This document shows positions 42,404-52,652 of a stretch of 64,000 nucleotides of DNA, piece by piece. Position numbers and translations under genes: made by a program. Where the stretch lies: NCBI GenBank assembly GCA_022841745.1, contig JALHQW010000018.1:6870-70869 (forward strand), read 5' to 3'. The notes under the pieces were generated by a model, which saw nothing but the letters and a program-made list of their open reading frames with translations, did not search any database and was not told the DNA's origin. The stretch's first letter is position 1, and each line of letters opens with the position of its first letter. This DNA comes from Saprospiraceae bacterium (GTDB taxonomy: Bacteria; Bacteroidota; Bacteroidia; Chitinophagales; Saprospiraceae).

Positions 42404-43445
42404 ACCCTTCCAGCACCCTCAGCTCTACCCTCCTGTTCTTCGCCTGTTGTACTTCTTCAATGGCCCTTGGGAACACCATCTCATGGTTGCCATAGCCCTT
42501 CCAATTGATGCGCTCAGCGGCAATGCCATTCTCCAAGAGATAGTTGTAAACCGTCTTTGCCCGGTCTTCGGAGAGCTTGAAATCTGCGCTGGTAGTGCTA
42601 ACTGGCGGGGTATTGGGTCGGTTTACATGTCCTGCTATTTCGATTTTCATATTGAGGTTCTGCTGCATGAATCGCAGGATTTTGGGTAGTTCTGGTTTGG
42701 ATGTCTCCAATAAAACGGGCTGGTTTCCAACAAAATAAAGGTTGTCAATATCTGCCACGGAGCCTGCCTTGGCGGGTCGCAGCGGCATCGGAACAGCTTT
42801 GGATTTCTTATCGGCCTTCACCATGGCTGTCTTCAGGAAATAGCAGCGGGCATAAGCATCAATACCCAATACCGTCCCAATGGGCACCGTCTTGCTGAAC
42901 CGGCCATCCGCCCCGGTCTTGATGGTATCCGAGACTTCTTTTGACCGAAACACCACATCGGCCACGAGCGGCAGCCCGGTCTTCTCATCCGTCACTTGCC
43001 CTTCGATGAGCGCCATCGGCACGGGCAGCAGCACCTCCACCGTGGCCCGGCGGTTGCGCTGGCGGCCTTCCTCATTAGCGTTGATGGTGGCCGGCTTTTT
43101 CTCGCCAAAATAGGCAAAGCTAATAAGGCTGTCAGCTATGCCATTTTTTACCAAAAAACCCTTGACGGCATTGGCCCGCCGCTCGGACAGCGTCAGGTTG
43201 TTGGACAGTGAGCCAATGGAATCGGTATGCGCCGTGATGCGGATGGTGAAGTCCTGTTTGCCTTTGGTAAAAGCGACCAATTGCGCCAGCACCGAATCGG
43301 CAGCAGGGCGCAGGTCGTGCTTGGCGAAATCGAAATAGACTTCTGTGGAATTTATCGGCTTGGTGGTGGGCAAGTCTGATTGTTGCGCCAGCACCAAAAA
43401 AGGAACTAGCGTAAATAGTAAAAGTAAGTATCGAAATAAGATCAT
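42396..43445 (-). CDS. OmpA family protein with two OmpA domains
   Basis: 349 residues: signal peptide MILFRYLLLLFTLVPFLVLAQ; first OmpA_C-like domain (about 35-150; EVYFDFAKHDLRPAAD, TAHTDSIGS, LSERRANAVKGFL, RNRRATVEV); a carboxypeptidase-regulatory-like beta-sandwich (about 158-230; IEGQVTDEKTGLPL, GADGRFSKTV); second OmpA_C-like domain (about 240-345; IEIAGHVNRPN, LSEDRAKTVYNYLLENGI, KNRRVELRVLEG). OmpA_C domains bind peptidoglycan non-covalently. ATG 43445 is chosen over an upstream frame because it gives the signal peptide. Confidence 0.88.
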   Translation of the reverse strand: MILFRYLLLLFTLVPFLVLAQQSDLPTTKPINSTEVYFDFAKHDLRPAADSVLAQLVAFTKGKQDFTIRITAHTDSIGSLSNNLTLSERRANAVKGFLVKNGIADSLISFAYFGEKKPATINANEEGRQRNRRATVEVLLPVPMALIEGQVTDEKTGLPLVADVVFRSKEVSDTIKTGADGRFSKTVPIGTVLGIDAYARCYFLKTAMVKADKKSKAVPMPLRPAKAGSVADIDNLYFVGNQPVLLETSKPELPKILRFMQQNLNMKIEIAGHVNRPNTPPVSTTSADFKLSEDRAKTVYNYLLENGIAAERINWKGYGNHEMVFPRAIEEVQQAKNRRVELRVLEGCE

Positions 43446-43625
43446 GAATAATGGCAAGTTGTTTTTACAAAAACGCTGTTTTTCAACAAAGGCACATAGA
43501 GCCTTCATCTTAAAAATACCCAAAACGAAGGAAGGTGGCAGACTAACGCCCGCCACCTTCCAAATGGTACTACAATAAACGGTGTTTCCTCCTCTTTATA
43601 CCTCATATGCCTACATAAGGCATCT

Positions 43626-43667
43626 ACCATCCTCCATTCACCGTTTACTGTTCATCGTTTATGGTTA
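43626..43667. repeat. Heptad array ending at the SusD stop codon
   Basis: ACCATCC, TCCATTC, ACCGTTT, ACTGTTC, ATCGTTT, ATGGTTA: six 7-base units in phase. The last unit contains the SusD-family stop codon (43665-43667). Confidence 0.65.
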
Positions 43668-45020
43668 TATCTCCTCCCGCACAGGGCGTGGGAAACGAAC
43701 GAAAACCTCGTCGCCAGGGCGGTCCAATGGAAGTTCTCCAAGGCGTCCCCAGCGGCGCATGTCAATCCAGCGGTGACCTTCACCGAAGAGGCTGTAGCGA
43801 CGCTGCTTCACAAGTTCGTTGAACAAGGAGGCATCGTCGCCAGGGCCAGTGTAGTTGCCAAGTCCTGCGGCATTACGTACGGCATTAATGGCATTGGCAG
43901 CCACCACATTGTCCACCCCGATATTGGCCTCGGCGTAAATCAACAGCAGCTCCTCGTTGCGGATAATGCCTACAGGGGCGGTCGGCGAGTCGAAAATGGC
44001 CACTTGCGTGTCGCCTGACAGGTTGTCGAGGTTGACGGGTGCAGAAAGCGGCGTTGTCTTTTCAGCCACCCGTTGGTCGCCCGGTTCAGCATCGGTCAGG
44101 AAGCTTGCCTGCACTACGAAGGGCAAGTCGGGCGTGTTGTAAATCGGGTTGCGAATGTCGTTGCCCGAGGTGCCAAAACTGTGGTAAACGCCCAAGTTCA
44201 TATCACCATCCAGGTCCATAAAGGACTTGCCTAACTCTGCTATGATTTCCGAATTGGGCTTATTTGCATACAATGCTGTACGAGCATAAAGCGCCCGGTT
44301 GAAAGTCAGGAACGACTCCGGAGTATTGAAGCCATCAAAGCCAGACGAAAGGTTGAAGGCAAAAGCATCACCAGCAGCAGAGAGGTCGCTGGCAGCCTCA
44401 TCGAGCAGTGAAAGCACTGCATCGAGAGAAGCGGCATAACTGCCAGTGAATGGCCCCAACTTGTCGGGATCGGCAACATCGGTGCGGATGCCACCTGTAT
44501 CACCCGAATAGCCACTATCACCCTCATATTGGCGATTGGCTTCAAGTAACAAGCCATAGGCCATCAACGTCTTGGCATAACCACGAAATCCCGCTTCCTG
44601 AGCTGGGGTGAGGCTTGCCTTGGCGTTTGCCACGGCCTCAATTAGCACGTTGGCATTGCGAACAATCCGGTAGTGGCGCAGGAAAGGACGGGTAGTTAGA
44701 AAGCCGTTGTTATCAAGGCGTCCTGCACCTTCGCCCGCTCCAAGTAGCTCGCCAGTAAAGCGAGGGTCAGTACCTCGTAAGTCGTAGTATTCACGACCTA
44801 CGATGCTCACCGTCCAGTAATGGAACTGCATTTCGGAGCGCATAATGCCTTCAAGGCCAGAGGCCAGCAATTTTAGGTCGGCCAAAGAGGCCCCGTTCAC
44901 GAGGTTCTCTAACGTTGGGCCGTTTTCGTTTTCCACTTCATCTATTTCACAAGCAGAAAAACAGAGCATGGCGACAGTGGCCATACTGAACAGGAATGGT
45001 TTGAAAATATATTTTAGCAT
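43665..45020 (-). CDS. SusD/RagB family nutrient-binding lipoprotein
   Basis: Surface lipoprotein lid that captures a glycan or peptide for the SusC channel. 451 residues with a lipobox (MATVAMLCFSACEID), TPR-like helices (RNANVLIEAVANAKA, AGFRGYAKTLMAYGLLLEAN) and the typical late motif NELVKQRRYSLFGEGHRWID, MRRWGRLGEL. It sits 117 bases downstream of SusC. No glycosidase, protease or regulator flanks the pair, so the ligand cannot be guessed. Confidence 0.93.
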   Translation of the reverse strand: MLKYIFKPFLFSMATVAMLCFSACEIDEVENENGPTLENLVNGASLADLKLLASGLEGIMRSEMQFHYWTVSIVGREYYDLRGTDPRFTGELLGAGEGAGRLDNNGFLTTRPFLRHYRIVRNANVLIEAVANAKASLTPAQEAGFRGYAKTLMAYGLLLEANRQYEGDSGYSGDTGGIRTDVADPDKLGPFTGSYAASLDAVLSLLDEAASDLSAAGDAFAFNLSSGFDGFNTPESFLTFNRALYARTALYANKPNSEIIAELGKSFMDLDGDMNLGVYHSFGTSGNDIRNPIYNTPDLPFVVQASFLTDAEPGDQRVAEKTTPLSAPVNLDNLSGDTQVAIFDSPTAPVGIIRNEELLLIYAEANIGVDNVVAANAINAVRNAAGLGNYTGPGDDASLFNELVKQRRYSLFGEGHRWIDMRRWGRLGELPLDRPGDEVFVRFPRPVREEI

Positions 45021-45137
45021 AATTAGTCAATTTTATGGTTTGGTCAATTTTTGAAATAATGAAATCATAGGATTAGAAGTTTAGCGACAGTCAACCTGCT
45101 AACCAACTTCTTAATCCCTCTATTTCAACAAATTTCC

Positions 45138-48113
45138 TTAAAAACGAAGCGTGAGATGGAAATTCATCCGCTTTGAACTAGGGAATGGGGTTACCTCCAC
45201 ATTGTTTGCCAACACGTTGCCACCGAAGTTAGAAACTTCAGGGTCGTAACTGTTGTAGTCAAAGATGTTGATGAGGTTACGACCGCTAACACCAAGCCTC
45301 ATGCCGAAGGCATCACGGAATACTGAACGTGGGATGTTATAGTACAAGCCCACCTCCCGCAAACGTAGGTAGCCAGCATCCTCAATCCATGGGCCGGTGT
45401 TACCAGCGAACCACTCCGTTGGGCGGTACTCACCGTTGCGCAATTGGCCAGCCGGGTCAAGGGTAATGTCGTCGTAGTCCCAAGTAAGTGCGCCGAGGTC
45501 GAAGAGCAGTGTGCTGAGGTTGATGTTCTCGCCGCCTTTTTTCCAATGAAACAGGAAGGAAAACTCGAAACCTTTGTAGGCCAACATGTTTGTGAACGAC
45601 ATGTTGAAATCGGCCTCTGCGTTACCATATACTTTGAAGCCGTCGCCATCTGGATCGCAGTCGGTGCAGTCGGCAGGGTTGTAGGTGCCAATGATTTGTG
45701 TGGCGCTCTTGCCCTCCTCAATGCGGAACTGACCAAGGCTTGCTGCAAAGCCGCCCACATTGAATGCTGGAATGTCTAGGCGGGTGATTTTGGACTTGTT
45801 TTTCCAAAAATTGACACCAACCGTCCAGTCCAAATCCTTGCCTTTGAAGGGAGTAATGCTCAGGCCAGCTTCTATACCCTTGTTTTGCAGGGCACCTGCA
45901 TTGATAACCTTGGTGGTGAAGCCGGAGGAGTTTGGCACCTCAGCCCTCAGTAGCAAGTCATCAATTTCCTTGTTGTAAACAGTGAAAACAAGGTTAACCA
46001 TGCTGTTCATCAAACTGATGTCAGTACCATATTCCAGTTCTTTCTGGCGTTCAGGTGTCACGTCAGAGTTGCCACGAAGCACGTTGTTCACCCAGCCAGA
46101 GCGACCTCCAATGGAGGTAGCATCGTAAAGGTTGAAGCGGTCAGCAAAGTTGGCAAAACGGCCAGCCTCCCCATAAGCCACCCGAAGTTTGAAAGCATTA
46201 ACGTCGTCCAAAGTCCAGAAGTCAAACTGGTCGAGGTTGAGGGCGAGGTTAGCCTTCGGGTAGTAGTTGATTTTATTAGGGTCGCCGTTGTTCGAGGACT
46301 TGTCGCCACGGATGCCAACAGTGGCTATAAGGCGGTCGTTCCAGTTGAATTCCTGCTGCGCAAAAAAGCCCTTGTCCTGCTGAACTTGGATATTTTGGAA
46401 GGCTCCTACGTTGGCGCTCTGGCCTACGTTGGTAAGCGAACCGTTTAGGCCGGAGGCCGTAGTGTAAACGGTATTTTTATTGAAATCCTCTTGTGTAACG
46501 CCCGCCTGTGTGCGAAGCGTGATACCACCAGGGGTAAAATAGCTATACACCAAGAAGGCAGACAGGTTGGTGTTGGAGTTCACCGTATTGCCACTAACCG
46601 ATACGCCCTCCAATGTACCCTCGTCCCGCATATAGGACAGCTCGTGAGGGAAAATAGAGGTGGTGCGCAGGGTGTATTGGTCAACGCCGGCACGAAGCAC
46701 GGCCTTCAAGCTGCTTGACTCGTTTTCCAACAGCTTCACGTTGAAGGTAGCACCGCCAATATAACGGTTAACCTTCTCACGGTTGGTGATTAGCGCCGGT
46801 GTTTCCAACAAGTTGGAGCCAACACTTGGCAGAGCAGGGTAAACGCCGTTTTCATCTGGAAAAAGGTTTTCCCAAGGCCGGGTGAAGGCCATTGCGTACC
46901 CGATGGTGGTGTTTGTGTTGGAGTTGTTGAAAAAACCACGGTCTGCGGTCGAGTTGATGTAGTTGTTGGTGGCCTGTAGGTCTAGCCAGCGATTGAACTT
47001 GTAGCCAATGTTCAAACGGACGCTGGCTTTTTCGTAGCCCGTGTTTTGCAGAATGCCATCCTCGTTCTTGTAAGTACCACCCACGTAGAAGTTCAATTTT
47101 TCGCTGCCCCCTGATATATCGGCACGGGTAGTTGTATTGTAACGGGTGTGGTCGTAGAGTTCCGCTTCGTAATCGGTAAGGCCGTTTTGGTTAAACTTGT
47201 CAACATCGGCTTGGCTGAACTCTGCTCCTATTTTTGCTGCATCGAACTCCCTCATGCCCAAAAGCCTAAGTGGCCGCACAGCACCAACGGTCTGTGATAC
47301 GGTCACCCTCGATTTGCCAGCTTGACCCTTCTTTGAAGTGATGATGACGACCCCGCCTGCCGCACGAGAGCCATAGATAGCCGCTGCGGAAGCACCTTTA
47401 AGTATCTCGATGCTTTCGATGTCCTCTGGATCAATGTCGGCGATGCGGTTGGAAGCGTCGTCTTGGTTGGTGGAGGTGTTGCCACCACCAGCCGCTGCCG
47501 ACACGATGTCAGTTCCAAGCGAAACGGTGGAGTTGTCAATAAACACTCCATCTATGATATAGAGTGGTTGCTGGTCACCAAAGATGGAGGTTACCCCTCT
47601 TAATTTCACCGACATACCACCACCGGGGGCACCGGAGTTGGCCCTGATTTCGGCTCCCTGGAACTTGCCATAGAGCGCCCCATCCAGTGTATTTTGCGAG
47701 GTAACGCCCGTTAATGCCGCTGCATTGATGGTTGAAACGGCGTTGGCGAGGTTGCTCCGCTTTACGCTGGTGGCAAAACCCGTTATCACTACTTCTTCCA
47801 ATTCCGTGGCCCCGTCTTCCATCACAACACTCACATTAGCGTTGGCCTTGCTTACGGCCACCTCCGTCTCGGAGAAGCCCGTGAAGCTGACAACCAATGT
47901 GGCTGGTTCTGAGACCACGTTCAATTCAAAAGCACCGTTTTCGTCAGTAACCGTTCCAATGGCCGTTCCCTTTATGAGAACAGTGGCACCAATTAGTGCC
48001 TCGCCTTTGGCATCCCTAACAGTGCCAGATGCCTTGAATTGTGCCATTGCTACCCCTGAAAAAAGGCATAGGGCTAGCAAAATCAACCTGGACTTAGTCA
48101 ATAGTTCATTCAT
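45138..48113 (-). CDS. SusC/RagA family TonB-linked outer-membrane protein
   Basis: 991 residues: signal peptide (about 1-24), carboxypeptidase-regulatory-like domain (SGTVRDAKGEALIGATVL, VSFTGFSETEVAVS), TonB-dependent plug with the SusC signature (VTGFATSVKRSNLANAVSTI, LRGVTSIFGDQQPLYIIDGV, AAAIYGSRAAGGVVIITSKK) and a large barrel ending in MNFHLTLRF. It imports whatever its SusD partner captures, energised by TonB. Size and order (susC then susD) are typical. Confidence 0.95.
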   Translation of the reverse strand: MNELLTKSRLILLALCLFSGVAMAQFKASGTVRDAKGEALIGATVLIKGTAIGTVTDENGAFELNVVSEPATLVVSFTGFSETEVAVSKANANVSVVMEDGATELEEVVITGFATSVKRSNLANAVSTINAAALTGVTSQNTLDGALYGKFQGAEIRANSGAPGGGMSVKLRGVTSIFGDQQPLYIIDGVFIDNSTVSLGTDIVSAAAGGGNTSTNQDDASNRIADIDPEDIESIEILKGASAAAIYGSRAAGGVVIITSKKGQAGKSRVTVSQTVGAVRPLRLLGMREFDAAKIGAEFSQADVDKFNQNGLTDYEAELYDHTRYNTTTRADISGGSEKLNFYVGGTYKNEDGILQNTGYEKASVRLNIGYKFNRWLDLQATNNYINSTADRGFFNNSNTNTTIGYAMAFTRPWENLFPDENGVYPALPSVGSNLLETPALITNREKVNRYIGGATFNVKLLENESSSLKAVLRAGVDQYTLRTTSIFPHELSYMRDEGTLEGVSVSGNTVNSNTNLSAFLVYSYFTPGGITLRTQAGVTQEDFNKNTVYTTASGLNGSLTNVGQSANVGAFQNIQVQQDKGFFAQQEFNWNDRLIATVGIRGDKSSNNGDPNKINYYPKANLALNLDQFDFWTLDDVNAFKLRVAYGEAGRFANFADRFNLYDATSIGGRSGWVNNVLRGNSDVTPERQKELEYGTDISLMNSMVNLVFTVYNKEIDDLLLRAEVPNSSGFTTKVINAGALQNKGIEAGLSITPFKGKDLDWTVGVNFWKNKSKITRLDIPAFNVGGFAASLGQFRIEEGKSATQIIGTYNPADCTDCDPDGDGFKVYGNAEADFNMSFTNMLAYKGFEFSFLFHWKKGGENINLSTLLFDLGALTWDYDDITLDPAGQLRNGEYRPTEWFAGNTGPWIEDAGYLRLREVGLYYNIPRSVFRDAFGMRLGVSGRNLINIFDYNSYDPEVSNFGGNVLANNVEVTPFPSSKRMNFHLTLRF

Positions 48114-48225
48114 ACGATTGAGAGTTTAGTTAAAAAAAAATGGTTTAAAATTTGGCTTTCGGCCGCGGGCACCTGTTTAATGCAGCTGCCTAGTGATTTC
48201 GATACTAATAGTTTTTACCAATTTC

Positions 48226-48233
48226 CAAATGTA
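48226..48233 (-). promoter_or_regulatory. Promoter -7 element upstream of susC
   Basis: Minus strand TACATTTG matches TAnnTTTG about 113 bases before the susC ATG. The rest of the gap 48114-48410 shows nothing else I can name. Confidence 0.4.
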
Positions 48234-48410
48234 GTTGCATGAAAACGAAACATGGGATGAATTTGCGGCGCAACGAAGAAAATTGAATGAAACAATTGTT
48301 GGCTTTCAACTTGGCTTCGCATTTCATTCTTATAAAAATAAAGGTTAGGCAAGCTGCTGAACCTATTCTCAGGCTCGTTTTTCCCAATCCGCTGGTTTGG
48401 CCTAATTCTC

Positions 48411-50417
48411 TCACAACCCCGGATACCCCAACACAAAACTCTTCTCCTCAAAATGCTCCGCCAGGTACCCGGGAATCCGCTGCATAAACGACTCCGACGA
48501 AACCGACTCGTGCCGGGCGCAGAGCAGGATGAGCAATTCATCGGGCTTGGTGTCTTCGTGCAGGTGCCACCAGGTGTTTTTGTCGAGCGGCAGTATTTTT
48601 AGGCGGTCGGTGGTCTTTTTTAGGAATGCCTTGGTTGACTCGGCTCGGCTGGTCTCGGAAGCCACGAAGGTGAGCGGCTGATCGAGGTTTAGCGAGATGT
48701 TTTCGATGCGGCGCATGATGTCCACGAAGCCGGGTTCGAGGTGGGCATTTTCTGCCACGATGACCTTGATATGCTTGAACGTGAACGGCGATTGTACCAT
48801 ATTGGTCACGAAGAGCATTTCTGGCGATTCGTCGAGAAGGTTGTCGAGCAAGGTGCCAAAGAGGCGTTCGGTGGCGCTCACCCGGGGGTGCCAGCCAATG
48901 ACGATTTCCGTGGCCAAGAGTTCGTCTGCTGCCCGTTGTATGCCGCTGACGGCGCTCACGTCCACCCGGTGGATGGGCGAAAGGGAAATCTGGCGGTCGG
49001 CAGCATGCTGCACCACAGGGGCAATGAGCTGTTGGCTTTCCTTGATTTTCGAGCGTACGTCCTTTTCATCGAGGATGATGGAAAGCGGGAAGACTGGCTC
49101 TTTATGACCCGGCGTTTTTATCAAAAATGCAAAATCCACGAGGTTGACCACGCTGGCGGGGTTGCTGATGGGCACTAGGATGCGTTGAGCTTTATCCAAG
49201 CCATTGGAAGAATGCACGTTTTGTGCAGCCATGCGACGGGCCACCCGGTCGGTGACGAAGCTGCTGACGAGGCAGGTGACAAGGATGAGGAAAATGGTGG
49301 CGTTCAGCACCGATTCATCGAATAGCTTAATTTCATAGCCAATCAAAATGATGGCAATGGTGGCTGCAGCGTGACTGCTGCTGAGGCCGAAGATGAGGTT
49401 GCCTTGGTCTTTTGTATAGCCGAAAATTCGTTGCGTAGCTATAGCCGCAAACCATTTGGTGATCAAGGCAACGCTCGTTAGAATCAATGCTGTGACGATG
49501 GTTTTTTCGTCTTTAAAAAACACGTGCAGGTTGACGATCATGCCCACATTGAATAGGAAGGCAGGGATGAATAGCGCCGTGCCAGCAAACTCGATGCGGT
49601 TCATCAACGGGGAACTGTGCGGTATCAGCCGGTTCAGCACCAAACCCGCCATGAACGCCCCGATGATGGCCTCTATGCCCGCCAACTCAGCCAGCAAGCC
49701 ACAGACGAAAAGCATGGCCAAAACGAACACAAACTGATACGTGATGTCGCTTTCCACTCTTCGGAAAAACCAACGGGCTACCCTCGGCAATAGGCCAAAA
49801 ACCAGTGCCCCAAACACGGACAAGGACAAAATAAGCTCTACCCAAAACCACCCGCTCATGGTACCCTGCGCCATGCCGCTGATGACAGCCAATAAGAGCA
49901 ATGCCAACGTGTCGGTGATGATGGTGCCGCCTACGGCCACGGCCACGGCCTCGTTTTTTGCGATGCGCAAACGGTGTACGATGGGATAGGAAATTAGTGT
50001 ATGCGTTGAAAACATACCTGCCAAAAGCAGGGCGCCCATCCATTCCAAATCCAGCAAAAAATAGGTGCAAAACCCGCCCAGCAGAAGGGGAAAACCAAAG
50101 GTGAGCAACCCGAAAGTGCCACTTTTGTGACGGTTTTTCAGGAAAGAGTCCATGTCAATCTCCAGCCCTGCCCAGAACATGATGTAGAGCAGCCCGATTT
50201 TCGAAAGGAGCTTAATACCATCGCCTTGCTCGAGGAGGTTGATGCCGTGCGGCCCAAGGATGGCCCCCATCAAAATTAGCCCCACGATGCCGGGCAACTT
50301 GAACCGGTTGAGCAGTGCCGGTACGGTAAGCACCGTCAGCAACAGGATGCACATCAGGAACACGGGGTTCTTGATAGGCAGCGACCAATCGTGGAGGTTG
50401 AGTAGTATGTTGTCCAT
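48411..50417 (-). CDS. CPA2 family cation:proton antiporter with C-terminal USP-like domain
   Basis: 668 residues. About 12 membrane helices (10-390) with KefB/NapA-type motifs (FKLPGIVGLILMGAILGPHG, GLLYIMFWAGLEIDMDSF, IEAIIGAFMAGLVLNRLIP). A cytoplasmic C-terminal part (about 420-668) resembles two universal-stress-protein-like halves (RILVPISNPASVVNLVDFA, HIKVIVAENAHLEPGF). Likely exchanges Na+ or K+ for H+. The ATG at 50417 lies only 9 bases behind a TAnnTTTG element, so the message would have almost no leader. Confidence 0.9.
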   Translation of the reverse strand: MDNILLNLHDWSLPIKNPVFLMCILLLTVLTVPALLNRFKLPGIVGLILMGAILGPHGINLLEQGDGIKLLSKIGLLYIMFWAGLEIDMDSFLKNRHKSGTFGLLTFGFPLLLGGFCTYFLLDLEWMGALLLAGMFSTHTLISYPIVHRLRIAKNEAVAVAVGGTIITDTLALLLLAVISGMAQGTMSGWFWVELILSLSVFGALVFGLLPRVARWFFRRVESDITYQFVFVLAMLFVCGLLAELAGIEAIIGAFMAGLVLNRLIPHSSPLMNRIEFAGTALFIPAFLFNVGMIVNLHVFFKDEKTIVTALILTSVALITKWFAAIATQRIFGYTKDQGNLIFGLSSSHAAATIAIILIGYEIKLFDESVLNATIFLILVTCLVSSFVTDRVARRMAAQNVHSSNGLDKAQRILVPISNPASVVNLVDFAFLIKTPGHKEPVFPLSIILDEKDVRSKIKESQQLIAPVVQHAADRQISLSPIHRVDVSAVSGIQRAADELLATEIVIGWHPRVSATERLFGTLLDNLLDESPEMLFVTNMVQSPFTFKHIKVIVAENAHLEPGFVDIMRRIENISLNLDQPLTFVASETSRAESTKAFLKKTTDRLKILPLDKNTWWHLHEDTKPDELLILLCARHESVSSESFMQRIPGYLAEHFEEKSFVLGYPGL

Positions 50418-50425
50418 ATTCGGGG

Positions 50426-50433
50426 CAAAAGTA
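50426..50433 (-). promoter_or_regulatory. Promoter -7 element for the antiporter gene
   Basis: Minus strand TACTTTTG matches TAnnTTTG, 8 bases before the ATG at 50417; implies a leaderless or near-leaderless transcript. Confidence 0.5.
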
Positions 50434-50447
50434 AGTAAGGTTTGGAG

Positions 50448-50503
50448 GTATGAGGTATGAAGGTTTGATGGACTTACGATTGACGAATTAGGATTTACGA
50501 TTG
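50448..50503. repeat. Phased heptad array between the antiporter and lepA
   Basis: Eight consecutive 7-base units in phase: GTATGAG, GTATGAA, GGTTTGA, TGGACTT, ACGATTG, ACGAATT, AGGATTT, ACGATTG. The units drift in sequence but the 7-base phase is kept. Confidence 0.6.
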
Positions 50504-50528
50504 GGCAACAGCAAGGCGGATTTTTGCG

Positions 50529-50536
50529 TACATTTG
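50529..50536 (+). promoter_or_regulatory. Promoter -7 element for lepA
   Basis: TACATTTG matches TAnnTTTG. Transcription from here would put the whole heptad hairpin (50551-50637) into the lepA 5' leader. Confidence 0.5.
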
Positions 50537-50550
50537 CGGCCCAATACGAA

Positions 50551-50637
50551 AAAAGTAAAAAGGACAAAGGACAAAGTAAAAAGTACGAGTCCCGGGGTTC
50601 CCACTTTTTACTTTGTACTTTGTACTTTTTCCTTTTT
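50551..50637 (+). repeat. Heptad inverted repeat (hairpin) in the lepA leader
   Basis: Left arm: five heptads AAAAGTA, AAAAGGA, CAAAGGA, CAAAGTA, AAAAGTA (50551-50585). Right arm: ACTTTTT, ACTTTGT, ACTTTGT, ACTTTTT, CCTTTTT (50603-50637). The arms pair at about 32 of 35 positions with a loop holding CCCGGGG. The right arm ends 9 bases before the lepA ATG. Confidence 0.75.
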
Positions 50638-50646
50638 ATTTTATCA

Positions 50647-52431
<1,785 letters not shown>

Positions 52432-52437
<6 letters not shown>

Positions 52438-52466
52438 CGGTGGACGATTGACGGTGGACGGCAGCT
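52432..52466. repeat. GATTGAC/GGTGGAC heptad array across the lepA stop codon
   Basis: GATTGAC, GGTGGAC, GATTGAC, GGTGGAC, GGCAGCT. The first unit contains the lepA TGA (52435-52437). A perfect dimer of a 14-base unit made of two heptads. Confidence 0.75.
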
Positions 52467-52527
52467 TTTGGCACTTTTGTCTTCCATTTAAGAATCTGCC
52501 CTCGTTCCGAGGGCAAACGATGAACCG

Positions 52528-52566
52528 AAAGCCCTCTCAGGTCTTGGAACTTGAGAGGGCTTTTTT
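52528..52566 (+). terminator. Terminator after lepA
   Basis: AAAGCCCTCTCA and TGAGAGGGCTTTTTT form a strong stem with T-run. A smaller hairpin GCCCTC/GAGGGC (52499-52514) stands just before it. Confidence 0.85.
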
Positions 52567-52627
52567 GTTTTTGCAATACAGCTGTCGCAGGGAGCGGCTT
52601 GATTACCATAAAATTCAGTTCTTTCCC

Positions 52628-52635
52628 TACTTTTG
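52628..52635 (+). promoter_or_regulatory. Promoter -7 element for the Smr-domain gene
   Basis: TACTTTTG matches TAnnTTTG, 17 bases before the ATG at 52653, and lies after the lepA terminator. Confidence 0.55.
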
Positions 52636-52652
52636 ACCAAAATCCAGAAACA

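Noticed and set aside
43665-48113. A full polysaccharide utilisation locus
   Set aside because: Only susC and susD are present; no enzyme, sensor or regulator flanks them in the window.
50524-50646. N-terminal extension of LepA
   Set aside because: Translates the heptad hairpin into Lys/Ser-rich sequence; LepA begins at MKNIRNFC.
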